In this document: positions 44,070 through 52,837 of the stretch, piece by piece
Layout: every line of letters starts with the position of its first letter
Position numbering within the stretch: position 1 is the first letter of the stretch
Assembly (NCBI RefSeq): GCF_900110835.1
Contig: NZ_FOJG01000001.1
Location: forward strand, 620,001 to 684,000
DNA from: Chitinophaga arvensicola
GTDB lineage: Bacteria > Bacteroidota > Bacteroidia > Chitinophagales > Chitinophagaceae
Direction of reading: 5' to 3'
Length of the DNA: 64,000 nt
Notes under the pieces: model-generated
What the model was told of the DNA's origin: nothing
Seen by the model: the letters and a program-made list of their open reading frames with translations, nothing else
Databases searched by the model: none
Position numbers and translations under genes: made by a program

Positions 44070-46610
44070 ATGCACACCCAAAAGTTCGTTCTATCCCTGC
44101 TATTGATCCTGACTGCCATCACGACAACAGCGCAAAAAGTCAATACCAGTCCCACCCCGGCCTGGCTGGCACCTTACACACCCGACCTGACCAAAACTCC
44201 CAATGCCAAAAATATCAGCGATGGCTATTATCTGCTACTACTGGAAGAACAGCGACACGCAGAACTGAAAAGCAATTACCAGCATTTCATCCGCAAAATT
44301 ATCTCAGAAGCAGGTATCCAAAATGGCTCAGAAATTTCGGTAGACTACGACCCACAATACGAAAAGCTTACCTTTCATAAAATCGTGATCCACCGCGACG
44401 GAAAAGAAATAAATCTTCTTCCCGGCGCCGCTTTCAAACTCCTGCAAAAAGAACAGGACCTCTCCAGGTTCATCTACAGCGGCACCTACACCGCTTTCCT
44501 CATCCTCGAAGATGTGAGAAAAGGAGACCAGATCGAATACGCCTATTCCATCAATGGCGACAACCCCATTTTCAACGGAAAGCTGGACAGCCGCATCTAC
44601 TTCGTTGCCTATGAACCCATTGTCAACTATTACAAAAACCTGATCATAAGCCCGGAAAGACATATCCGGTTTAAGCTATACAATAATGCCTCCTCCCCGG
44701 TGCAAAAAAACTGGAACGGCTTCACTATATACGAATGGAATAAAGTAGATGTCCGGGAAACCGACAACAGCAGCTATGTTCCTTCCTGGTACAATCCCTT
44801 CACCCGCGTTCAGGTAAGCGAATATGCCTCCTGGAAAGAAGTAGCAGCCTGGGGTATGAAGATCAACCAGATGCCCGCTCCCGGTGCCGCACTCGCAGGC
44901 AAAATAGCAGCACTAAAAAAAGCGGCCAATGGCGACAAAGCCGCGTACCTGCTGCATGCCCTAAGATTCGTACAGGACGATATCCGTTATATGGGCATCG
45001 AAATGGGCGAATATTCCCACCGGCCCAATCACCCGGACAAAGTGCTGGCCCAGCGCTTCGGCGATTGTAAAGATAAAGCCCTGTTGCTCTGCTCCATGCT
45101 GCGCGCGAACGATATTACCGCCAACATGGCCTATGTGAATACAGATATAAAAGGCGGCGTCAGTGATGTATTGCCTTCTCCCAACGCCTTTAATCATGCC
45201 ATTGTGCAGGTGCTGCTGGATGGTAAAACCTATTGGCTCGATGGCACCATGTCTTATCAGCGTGGCCAGCTGGCCGGTTTCTGCGAACCAAACTACCAGC
45301 AGGCACTCGTAATAACCGATACCACTACCCAACTCACCGCCATCAAACCGGTAACCAGAGGCAAAATAAACGTCCGCGAAATATTCACCCTGCCGGCAGA
45401 GGAAACCAAAGACGGGAAACTGGATGTCATCACTGCCTATCACCGCGATGAAGCAGACGCCCAACGCGCAGAACTGGCGGGCACCAGTATGAAGGATAAA
45501 GAAAAATCCTACCTGAACTTTTATAAGAAGTTATATGGAGATGTGACCATTGAAGAGGGCATCAGTACACAAGACAGTGCCACCGCCAATATTGTCCGCG
45601 TTAATGAGAGCTACCTGGTACATCATATCTGGAAAAGAGACAGCAGCACCAACAAGCTCCTGTTCAGCACCAACGCGCAGTGCTTTTATGATATTTTGTC
45701 CAATATTACAGACGATCAGCGGAAAATACCGGTAACATTGCGTTATCCATATGATCTCGACTACCAGATTGTATTGCACACACCCACCGAATGGACGTTG
45801 GATCAAACGCCCGTGAACATCAAAAACGATTATTACACCTTTGATTATGCGGCGGAGAAAGACGGGAAAACGGTCACCTTATCTTATCATTTCAAAACTT
45901 TCAGCGATCATATCCCGGTAAAATATATACCGCAATATGTGAAAGAACTGAAACAGATGAATGAAACCACGTCCATGGATCTCACCTGGCAGCCGGATCT
46001 GGCCGGATCCAGGCGTCCGGAAGGAAAGGTAAACTGGCTGGCAGTAGCGCTCGCGCTATTATCTGCTGCCGCCTTTGCACAACTGGCCACCGTATATTAC
46101 AAACACTCTGTAGCACCAGCCGGCGACACTCCGGACCCGTTGCCTATCGGCGGTGGATTGGCCCTGCTGGCCATCGGTTTAGTATTTACACCGCTGGGAG
46201 AAGTAACCGGCATCTGTAAAATGTCTGTATTCAACTACAGCTACTGGATTGGTATCACCAACAGGCAGGATATCGGCAACATCACAGTGGTACAGCTTTT
46301 CCTGATCATGGAAATGATCATCAGTGTGTTCATGCTGGCATACAGCGTTTTGCTGGCGGTGCTGTTCTTTAACAGACGGGATACCTTCCCTGTCTCGCTG
46401 GCCACTTTTTACTTTATCACCACTCTTTTTATTTATGCAGATAATGCGCTGAATCAGTATTTCTTCAAGACGGAAAACGCCCAGGGGTTGATCAGTGTAA
46501 ATTCAATACTGTGGCCACTTTTACGGATGGCCATCTGGATTCCGTATCTGCTCACTTCTGAAAGAGGTAAAACTACTTTTATAGTACCTTATCGTTCACC
46601 ACAGCACTAA
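44070..46610 (+). CDS. DUF3857 + transglutaminase-like + DUF2569 fusion protein
   Basis: 846 residues. After a signal peptide come a DUF3857 beta domain (about 55-240), a transglutaminase-like cysteine-protease fold (about 270-400) with Cys333 in GDCKDKA, His in NAFNHAI and Asp in YWLDGT, a beta domain, and then a C-terminal DUF2569 membrane domain with about five helices (655-846) ending TTFIVPYRS. The DUF3857-transglutaminase pair is widespread in Bacteroidota, and fusing DUF2569 tethers it in a membrane. The substrate is unknown. The stop overlaps the convergent FtsX gene by 4 bases. Confidence 0.87.
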   Translation: MHTQKFVLSLLLILTAITTTAQKVNTSPTPAWLAPYTPDLTKTPNAKNISDGYYLLLLEEQRHAELKSNYQHFIRKIISEAGIQNGSEISVDYDPQYEKLTFHKIVIHRDGKEINLLPGAAFKLLQKEQDLSRFIYSGTYTAFLILEDVRKGDQIEYAYSINGDNPIFNGKLDSRIYFVAYEPIVNYYKNLIISPERHIRFKLYNNASSPVQKNWNGFTIYEWNKVDVRETDNSSYVPSWYNPFTRVQVSEYASWKEVAAWGMKINQMPAPGAALAGKIAALKKAANGDKAAYLLHALRFVQDDIRYMGIEMGEYSHRPNHPDKVLAQRFGDCKDKALLLCSMLRANDITANMAYVNTDIKGGVSDVLPSPNAFNHAIVQVLLDGKTYWLDGTMSYQRGQLAGFCEPNYQQALVITDTTTQLTAIKPVTRGKINVREIFTLPAEETKDGKLDVITAYHRDEADAQRAELAGTSMKDKEKSYLNFYKKLYGDVTIEEGISTQDSATANIVRVNESYLVHHIWKRDSSTNKLLFSTNAQCFYDILSNITDDQRKIPVTLRYPYDLDYQIVLHTPTEWTLDQTPVNIKNDYYTFDYAAEKDGKTVTLSYHFKTFSDHIPVKYIPQYVKELKQMNETTSMDLTWQPDLAGSRRPEGKVNWLAVALALLSAAAFAQLATVYYKHSVAPAGDTPDPLPIGGGLALLAIGLVFTPLGEVTGICKMSVFNYSYWIGITNRQDIGNITVVQLFLIMEMIISVFMLAYSVLLAVLFFNRRDTFPVSLATFYFITTLFIYADNALNQYFFKTENAQGLISVNSILWPLLRMAIWIPYLLTSERGKTTFIVPYRSPQH

Positions 46611-47800
46611 ATATTATTGACGTACTTCCTGACGGTCAGCACGTTAACGATATACACCAGTCCCAGTACCAGCGCAATACCTGCTAATACAGGTACGCCG
46701 GGTAAGGTGCTCACCTCCATCTGATGCTGCGCCAGCGCCGTGGCAGCCCAGTATTGCAAACCCGTTACCAGTATCAGTGACAATACACCTATAATAATAT
46801 ATAACGGCACAAACTGTCGCAGCAGGTAACGTTGCAGCTGCCGGGGCGCGGTACCCAATATCACAAGCAACTGGATTTCCCGCTTGCAGGAAGCAATTAC
46901 CAGCTGGATAAACATGCTGAATACCAGCAGGGCGAAGAATAATAAGATCAATCCGAAAAAGCCAACCACTGATACAATGGTTTGTACAATCATCCTGGTT
47001 TTGCTGAATTTCAGCTTGTCCTGGTTGGTGGTATAACCGTTATCGGCCAGGAACTTCACCAGGTCGGGGTTCGAAGGATCGGGGGTTTTAATGATCACCC
47101 GCGAGGTGCCTGGTGCAGCAGTGATCCCATACTTTTCATTAGCCCAGGCCATAAAAGAAGCTGGTACCAGGAAAGAGGAGATGCGGTCCGAAAAACCAAC
47201 AATGTGCCCCATGTATTGCTCAGATACCTGGTTATTGGAAATATTCACCTGTAAGGGCAGCGCCTTTACTGTTTCCTGTGAAATCTGCGGCAGATCCTGG
47301 CTCAGCGAGAACCCGAAGTTATAAAGATTAAGAAAGTCGTTGGGCAGGATAATCGGAATGGTCCTATCACCGTTGCTCCATTTCCAGTCTTCCGCTTTCA
47401 CATCCAGGAAACTGTCGGGCACTGCTTCAAAAAACATATCTGTAGCGAAATGTAATTCTCCCGGGGCCTGGATCACCACTTTATACTGACTGGAGGTAAC
47501 TAACCCGAAAGCCTGTACGAAGGGCTGTTTTTTTATGGTTTCAATTTCTTCAGGGGAGAACATGCTTTTGCCCGACTGCCCCATCATGGCGTTGGTGATG
47601 GTTTTATTGAGTACCAGGAAATCGGCGGTTTCATTCTGATTTTTGTGGCTGTACAGCAGCTGGCTGAAATTGGAATGTGCCTGGATGGCAATGAGGATCA
47701 GCAGCATAGCGATACCAAGGCCAACGGCCGCCATCAGGAAGCGGGTTTTCCCCACGCCGGTTTGTATAATTTTCTTCAGTAGTTCGAAAAAAGGACGCAT
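46607..47800 (-). CDS. ABC transporter permease, FtsX-like
   Basis: 397 residues of the FtsX/MacB type: an N-terminal helix at about 23-42, a large periplasmic domain (about 45-270), then three more helices. FALLVFSMFIQLVIASCKREIQLLVILG is the typical coupling segment (here described by its ends FALLV and VILG). It forms a pair with the ATPase gene upstream. Such type VII ABC systems act as mechanotransmitters on envelope substrates instead of classical importers. Confidence 0.85.
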   Translation of the reverse strand: MRPFFELLKKIIQTGVGKTRFLMAAVGLGIAMLLILIAIQAHSNFSQLLYSHKNQNETADFLVLNKTITNAMMGQSGKSMFSPEEIETIKKQPFVQAFGLVTSSQYKVVIQAPGELHFATDMFFEAVPDSFLDVKAEDWKWSNGDRTIPIILPNDFLNLYNFGFSLSQDLPQISQETVKALPLQVNISNNQVSEQYMGHIVGFSDRISSFLVPASFMAWANEKYGITAAPGTSRVIIKTPDPSNPDLVKFLADNGYTTNQDKLKFSKTRMIVQTIVSVVGFFGLILLFFALLVFSMFIQLVIASCKREIQLLVILGTAPRQLQRYLLRQFVPLYIIIGVLSLILVTGLQYWAATALAQHQMEVSTLPGVPVLAGIALVLGLVYIVNVLTVRKYVNNI

Positions 47801-47809
47801 GAAACAACA

Positions 47810-48460
47810 TTAAAGATGATAATGCACATCATAAGGAAAGTGCTGGTCATTATCCAGGTCAGTTAAAATGAACCCGGCGTTGCGGGCCCTGCATTCGTCA
47901 GCAATGAGTGCGGCGGCGCGCTGTGTGTTTTCTTCATCGAGGTGACTGAAGGGTTCATCCATCAGGAGCCACTGGAAGGGTTGCACCAGGGCGCGGATAA
48001 TAGCGATCCGCTGCCGCTCGCCATAGGAAAGGGTTTTGCCACTTTGCTCCAGCACATGTGATACATTGAGCCTGGCAGCCATTTCATCGATCTTTTCAGG
48101 AGGATAATAAGGCTTTGGCTCCATTACCCGTTTCAGGGTAATGTTTTCCCGGGCGCTAAGCTGTTCAAACAGGCGCAAGTCCTGGAATATGATGCTGATC
48201 TGCTGCTGCCGCATTATGGCAATTTCATTTTTATTGTAGGCCTGCCACGGTTGTCCGTTTACCTGCACTTTTCCCGTATAGTCGTAACGGATATGATACA
48301 GGTAGTGGATCAGCGTTGTTTTGCCGGTACCGGATGGCGCTTTAATCTTCACGAAATTGCCGGGCTGAAAGGTCACGTCCTGGTTCCAGATATCCGACGT
48401 CCTTTGCCGGAGTTTGTCCTGCAAGGGAATGGGCATCAGGTGATTGAGCTGAATCTGCAT
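47810..48460 (-). CDS. ABC transporter ATP-binding protein
   Basis: 216 residues with ATG 48460. Walker A is APSGTGKTT, the Q-loop is in IIFQDLRLF, the signature is LSYGERQR and Walker B/D-loop is LLMDEPFSHLDEEN. It is a LolD/MacB-type ATPase whose stop lies 9 bases before the permease start. The longer frame beginning 48526 overlaps a terminator and is unlikely. Confidence 0.92.
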   Translation of the reverse strand: MQIQLNHLMPIPLQDKLRQRTSDIWNQDVTFQPGNFVKIKAPSGTGKTTLIHYLYHIRYDYTGKVQVNGQPWQAYNKNEIAIMRQQQISIIFQDLRLFEQLSARENITLKRVMEPKPYYPPEKIDEMAARLNVSHVLEQSGKTLSYGERQRIAIIRALVQPFQWLLMDEPFSHLDEENTQRAAALIADECRARNAGFILTDLDNDQHFPYDVHYHL

Positions 48461-48515
48461 AATGGCATATACTGTTAACGAAAGCGAATATAATTGATAT
48501 ATTTTACGCAAAAGA

Positions 48516-48548
48516 AAAGGGCGCAATGGAGATGCTCCTGCGCCCTTT
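48516..48548. terminator. bidirectional terminator after DUF4836
   Basis: AAAGGGCGCA (48516-48525) pairs with TGCGCCCTTT (48539-48548), with an inner GGAG/CTCC stem. On the minus strand the right-hand DUF4836 transcript would end here. Confidence 0.75.
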
Positions 48549-48565
48549 CCTGGTAATATTATTGC

Positions 48566-50365
48566 TTAGTTTGGAGCAACAACAGAATCAACCGGTGCTG
48601 ATCCGGCAAATACGCTGTCTTCATATGCTCTGTCCTTGGCTTTCTTAGCCTGCATTATTTTCACAGTTTCAGTACCGAGGTTAATCAGTTGTACCAGGCT
48701 GTTCTGATCTTTATTTTTAAAGGTCAGAACGGCTTCTGCGTGCTGAACATCGCTGCCATCCGCTTTGCTGGTGAATGTGACATCTTTCAGCAGGTCTTTG
48801 GCTTTTTTCACCACTACCTTTTCGTCGCCATCTACTTTATCTTCAGGGATTACGCTGGTTACTTTCTCCAGATCTACATAACCACCCATCATGGTGCCTT
48901 TGATTTTGCTTTCGATACCATCAGGTAATTTGATATGACCATTGCCGGCCAGGTATTGCTGCAGCAATACGCTATCGGAGCCCAGGGTCACAAATTTCTC
49001 TGTGATAGACATGGCAGGCATAGTAGCTGCTGCCATTGGGTTTACTACAGCATAATGATCTCCTTCGCGGGTGAATACCTCTTTCAGCATTGGAGAAGTC
49101 ATCAGTTTATTGAATGCGTCTTTGTTACCTACTTTCAGGCTGAATATCCATTTAGCGTCTGGTTTCTCTGTGAATTCGCCGGGGTAATAAGGAGATTCTT
49201 TTTTGGTGATAGCGAAATCGGATGCTACATAAGTCAGCTGACCTTCGAAAGCATTCAGTACGTCATCCATAGATAAGCCGGATTTGCCCATCATGATATT
49301 TACCATACCGTCCATGCCGGTAGCTTTCACGATATCGCCGATCATGCGGAAGTCGAAGGCATAGGAAATGAAACCGGTTACGTTTTCAGAAGGATACTTC
49401 TTCAACATGTCCAGGTCAATTTCTTTCTTGCCATATTTTTTGTAGATCGCGGCCAGTTCTTTACCCAGGAAGGTATTGGCATTGAACAGGATTTTACCGT
49501 TTTCGAAGTTAATAGTACCAGTATAGAAAGATCCTTCCATCAGTTTTTTCACATTGGCAGGGATCATGGTCAGTTGACCGCTATTGTAGATAGCTTCCGG
49601 GTTCACGAAAACGCCAGCATCCGCGCTTTCCTTCAGTAATTTTGCAAAAGCATCGATAGAACCGGCAGATTCTTCTTTTTTCAGGTGAAACAGGTGATCT
49701 ACTTCCGCTACCCAGCCTTTGATTTCAGCATCGGTGTCGATGAGTACATTGGCAGCAGGTACGGCAATGGCAGCAGGTTCAGCTACAGCGCTGTCGGTGA
49801 TAGGTTCATCTGTTGGATAATCAGGAGTAGATGAACCGCCTGGTGCATATCTTTCCAGGTTACTTGGATCTACTGCACTGATATAAATAACGGCAGATTT
49901 GTTCCAACCGATAACGGCATGTTGTTTTTCTTCCCAGATATATTTGAAATCACTTTGTGTTTTCAGGGAGAAGTTAGCGATGTTCTTTTTCAGATAAGCT
50001 TCAAATTTATCCGCATCTTTCAGACTGGCAGTGAGGCTCACATAAGATTTGTGTTCAGCTGGCTGTCCCTGGAATACTACGGAGGCAAAGAAATGGCTTT
50101 GCATGTCGATACCGGAGTTTTCGGCATCTTTCCAGACTTTCATCACTTCGTTGGCGGTATCTTTACTCTGAGTGGCTTCAAACAGTTTATCCATGGTAAT
50201 ACCATTGGTAACCAGTTTATTGGTAAGTTGTTTGGCATTCAGTTCTATTACTATTCCGGCTGTTTTCGGAATATACCGGCTCTCATCGGGAGTTTTGGAG
50301 CAGGACGACAGCATTACCGCTGTAGTCACAGCGGCTAACAAAACTTTGGAAATTGATTTTTTCAT
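48566..50365 (-). CDS. DUF4836 family lipoprotein
   Basis: 599 residues; the signal ends VMLSSC (Cys22). Beginning with YIPKTAGIVIELNAKQL it follows the Bacteroidota DUF4836 pattern, with repeated SKADG/DAEKF-like beta-alpha modules. The region SSTPDYPTDEPITDS (about 175-190) is a disordered spacer. Role unknown; paralogues are abundant in gut and soil Bacteroidota. Monocistronic. Confidence 0.85.
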   Translation of the reverse strand: MKKSISKVLLAAVTTAVMLSSCSKTPDESRYIPKTAGIVIELNAKQLTNKLVTNGITMDKLFEATQSKDTANEVMKVWKDAENSGIDMQSHFFASVVFQGQPAEHKSYVSLTASLKDADKFEAYLKKNIANFSLKTQSDFKYIWEEKQHAVIGWNKSAVIYISAVDPSNLERYAPGGSSTPDYPTDEPITDSAVAEPAAIAVPAANVLIDTDAEIKGWVAEVDHLFHLKKEESAGSIDAFAKLLKESADAGVFVNPEAIYNSGQLTMIPANVKKLMEGSFYTGTINFENGKILFNANTFLGKELAAIYKKYGKKEIDLDMLKKYPSENVTGFISYAFDFRMIGDIVKATGMDGMVNIMMGKSGLSMDDVLNAFEGQLTYVASDFAITKKESPYYPGEFTEKPDAKWIFSLKVGNKDAFNKLMTSPMLKEVFTREGDHYAVVNPMAAATMPAMSITEKFVTLGSDSVLLQQYLAGNGHIKLPDGIESKIKGTMMGGYVDLEKVTSVIPEDKVDGDEKVVVKKAKDLLKDVTFTSKADGSDVQHAEAVLTFKNKDQNSLVQLINLGTETVKIMQAKKAKDRAYEDSVFAGSAPVDSVVAPN

Positions 50366-50447
50366 AAAAGCATTAAAAAATTAAGAGATGATTCGGAGCA
50401 ACACGAGATCTAACATACATTCCCACTATCGTGGTATTTCATTCGTG

Positions 50448-50455
50448 CAAAAGTA
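50448..50455 (-). promoter_or_regulatory. -7 promoter box (TACTTTTG) for DUF4836 gene
   Basis: Minus-strand match to TAnnTTTG, 82 bases before the ATG. Confidence 0.5.
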
Positions 50456-50527
50456 CGTATATTTTTGTAGCGCATATGTCTGATTTTTCGCAGTTGCAAT
50501 ACAATATTTCAATACTGATTAAGTTTA

Positions 50528-50535
50528 TACCTTTG
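50528..50535 (+). promoter_or_regulatory. -7 promoter box (TACCTTTG) for YciI gene
   Basis: Exact match to TAnnTTTG, 43 bases before the ATG of the YciI-like gene. Confidence 0.5.
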
Positions 50536-50578
50536 CTACTACTATGAAACTATTACTAAATACCATAGAAAAACCATT

Positions 50579-50857
50579 ATGTTCCTGATCATGCTACAAT
50601 ACATACGGCCCGTCGCGGCTGTAGAGCACTACATGGAGGCGCACACCGCTTTCCTGCAAAAGTACTACGACAGTGGTCGGTTTATCTTATCGGGTCGGCG
50701 AAAGCCCAAATCCGGGTCTGTCATTCTGTGCAATGCTTCCAGCCGCAAGGAGGTAGAAGAGATTATGAGTGAAGATCCGCTGGAAAAGTACCAGCTGGCG
50801 CTTTATGAGATTATAGAATTTGAGCCAACCAAGTATGCCAGCACACTGGGAAAATAG
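50579..50857 (+). CDS. YciI family protein
   Basis: 92 residues with the ferredoxin-like dimeric alpha/beta-barrel pattern: MFLIMLQYI strand, AVEHYMEAHTAFLQKYYDSG helix, SGRRKPKSGSVIL turn and the closing YEIIEFEP strand. The His in the HTAFL helix matches the YCII His expected at the active site. The family resembles chlorite-dismutase-like and muconolactone-isomerase folds; no substrate is assigned. Confidence 0.88.
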   Translation: MFLIMLQYIRPVAAVEHYMEAHTAFLQKYYDSGRFILSGRRKPKSGSVILCNASSRKEVEEIMSEDPLEKYQLALYEIIEFEPTKYASTLGK

Positions 50858-50912
50858 TATTTCCCCCTTGTAATGCCGTGCCAATCGCTTTTGCTTCTTT
50901 ACTTCCGGATGA

Positions 50913-51929
50913 TTACTTCATAAAGTAAATGACTTTCGTCAGCCATTTGCTACTGTCCTTTTCTTTGCCCGGATCAGTCACATACATTTCTATAGTGGGT
51001 CGAACAATTTTCTTCCCTTTATCGGTTATAAAATTCTGGATAGCCACATGTGCATTGGCTATTTTGCTGTAGGGTCCTACATAATCCGCATAGGCTGCCT
51101 GTGCTGCTGGCAGGGTAATAATTTCATATCCTGGCGCTGGTTTACTGCCTTCCGGTACCGGGATCGCTGCTGCCATGTCTGTTTGCTGCAGTTTCCGGTC
51201 CCAGGTGAAGAAGATACCACAAGGTACACCCGGCTGTAGATTGGCAGCCTGTGCTGCGTTGTAGATCGTTTCCAGGTTTTTGCGGTAATAGTCGGTAATC
51301 CTGCTTATCTGGACTGTTTTTCGTACGGCCGCATACGTAGTGGCCGGGAAATTCATTTCCTTTACCGTTACATCAATTCCATTTGGTGCACCCGGACCTT
51401 TTACTTCAGCTTCGGCCATGCTCTTCAGGTTGTTTAGTCCCCGGTCGAAATCCTTTTCCAGCGCGCCTTTCATAAAAAGGGTCATCACGTTCTGCGGGCG
51501 GTCGTAATGGGTATCAAATCCCCAGGTCACTTTGGTTTTGCCGGCAGCTTCCGATAACTGGAAGAATACATCCGACTCCGAAGCAAAAGGAGTAATAAAG
51601 GTAAGTTTCTGGGTAACGGATTTATAAGGATCCATGGAAAGATGCTGCAGCTTGCCTTCCCCGATTTTGCTTCCTTTCCAGGAATCTACGGCACCAATGG
51701 TACCATCATCACCGGACACAGTAAACCTGGCGGTCGAATCCATCAGTTTCCAGGTATTCCACTCATTAAATTTTTCGAATCTGACAATATCATTCCATAC
51801 AATCGCCGAGGGAGCATTTATTTCCACCGAACGCGCCACATGTATGGTTGTGGGCGCCACAAAGATCAGCACTATGGCAATAAACAGGATGATTCCTATA
51901 ATCCAGGCGAGTGTTTTAAGTACTTTCAT
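50913..51929 (-). CDS. SRPBCC + GyrI-like effector-binding fusion
   Basis: 338 residues with ATG 51929. An N-terminal helix (6-28) anchors the protein. Residues 35-180 form an SRPBCC/START-like lipid- or ligand-binding fold (SVEINAPSAIVWNDIVRFEKF) and residues 195-338 a GyrI/BltR-like effector-binding domain (FPATTYAAVRK, GPYSKIANAHVAIQNFI). Both bind small hydrophobic molecules. This double sensor-like fusion is known in Bacteroidota and lacks any DNA-binding part. The ligand is unknown. Confidence 0.85.
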   Translation of the reverse strand: MKVLKTLAWIIGIILFIAIVLIFVAPTTIHVARSVEINAPSAIVWNDIVRFEKFNEWNTWKLMDSTARFTVSGDDGTIGAVDSWKGSKIGEGKLQHLSMDPYKSVTQKLTFITPFASESDVFFQLSEAAGKTKVTWGFDTHYDRPQNVMTLFMKGALEKDFDRGLNNLKSMAEAEVKGPGAPNGIDVTVKEMNFPATTYAAVRKTVQISRITDYYRKNLETIYNAAQAANLQPGVPCGIFFTWDRKLQQTDMAAAIPVPEGSKPAPGYEIITLPAAQAAYADYVGPYSKIANAHVAIQNFITDKGKKIVRPTIEMYVTDPGKEKDSSKWLTKVIYFMK

Positions 51930-52016
51930 GACTGTCGGGGGTTGATGATAATAAAAATACGTCTTTTTATTGTTCAACCGACACATCACGCTGGCAATCA
52001 GGCAGAAGAATGTTGG

Positions 52017-52511
52017 CTACGCTGGCTCCTGGTCGTTTGTTTTGTTGTCCTGCTGATAGTGCTCATCCGCTTCCTGCGCTTTTTCAAAGTCGAGGATCAC
52101 GGAGTTGATACAGTAACGAAGGCCGGTAGGCGGCGGGCCATCGTCGAATACATGTCCAAGATGTGACTTGCAACGGCCACACAATACTTCTGTACGATGC
52201 ATCCCATGACTGTTGTCCGGGGCATAGATGACACTGGTTTTGGTAAGTGGCTGAAAAAAACTTGGCCACCCGCAGCTGCTGTCAAATTTGGCATCCGAAA
52301 TAAATAAAGGATTCCCGCAGGCAGCACAGTAATAACTACCGTTCTCCTTGCTGTTCCAGTATTTTCCCGTAAAAGCCCATTCTGTTCCCTTTTCCCTGGC
52401 AATGTTATACACCTCCGCTGGCAGCACTTCCTTCCATTGTTCATCCGTCAGATTTACTTTGCTGGTATCAGTATGGGAGTAAATGTCCCCCTTCTTTTTT
52501 CCATCTTCCAT
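52017..52511 (-). CDS. msrB: peptide-methionine (R)-S-oxide reductase
   Basis: Repairs oxidised methionine. The zinc site is formed by CAACG and CGRCKSHLGH. The catalytic Cys134 lies in RYCINS, and FDSSCGWPSF supplies the resolving-Cys region. 164 residues, no signal peptide, so cytoplasmic. It stands alone; msrA is not seen in this window. Confidence 0.94.
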   Translation of the reverse strand: MEDGKKKGDIYSHTDTSKVNLTDEQWKEVLPAEVYNIAREKGTEWAFTGKYWNSKENGSYYCAACGNPLFISDAKFDSSCGWPSFFQPLTKTSVIYAPDNSHGMHRTEVLCGRCKSHLGHVFDDGPPPTGLRYCINSVILDFEKAQEADEHYQQDNKTNDQEPA

Positions 52512-52837
52512 TGATTTCTTTTTTTCGCCGTTTTATGGGTAAGTAACAGTTGGTAACACCCTGATAGAGATATTCAAAATTATCAGATTCCATAGGTAGA
52601 TATGTAATGTTTTCATTCGTTAACTTCTCATTAACACTATCATGCGTCAAGTTTTTTGTTGGCCGGATCATTTTTTATCTCTACTTAAATTACGTATGAA
52701 CAAGCATAATGGATTGTTATTTCCTGCAAATCAAGCGGGTAATTAACAAAACAGTTAGTTTTTTGTTTAAAACTGTCTGATAATCACCGATGAGCAACTG
52801 CATATAAATTGTTAACTTTACAGCAAAAGGCTAGTAA
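52512..52837. other. 326-bp gap between msrB and mutL
   Basis: AT-rich, with divergent promoters expected. A TAACTTTA at about 52813-52820 resembles a -7 box for mutL, and ACAGTT/AACTGT form a weak inverted pair near 52750-52776. No supported gene; the short minus-strand frame overlapping msrB has no protein character. Confidence 0.5.

Noticed and set aside
52468..52671. 67-codon minus-strand frame upstream of msrB
   Set aside because: Overlaps msrB start and AT-rich spacer; no protein-like composition.
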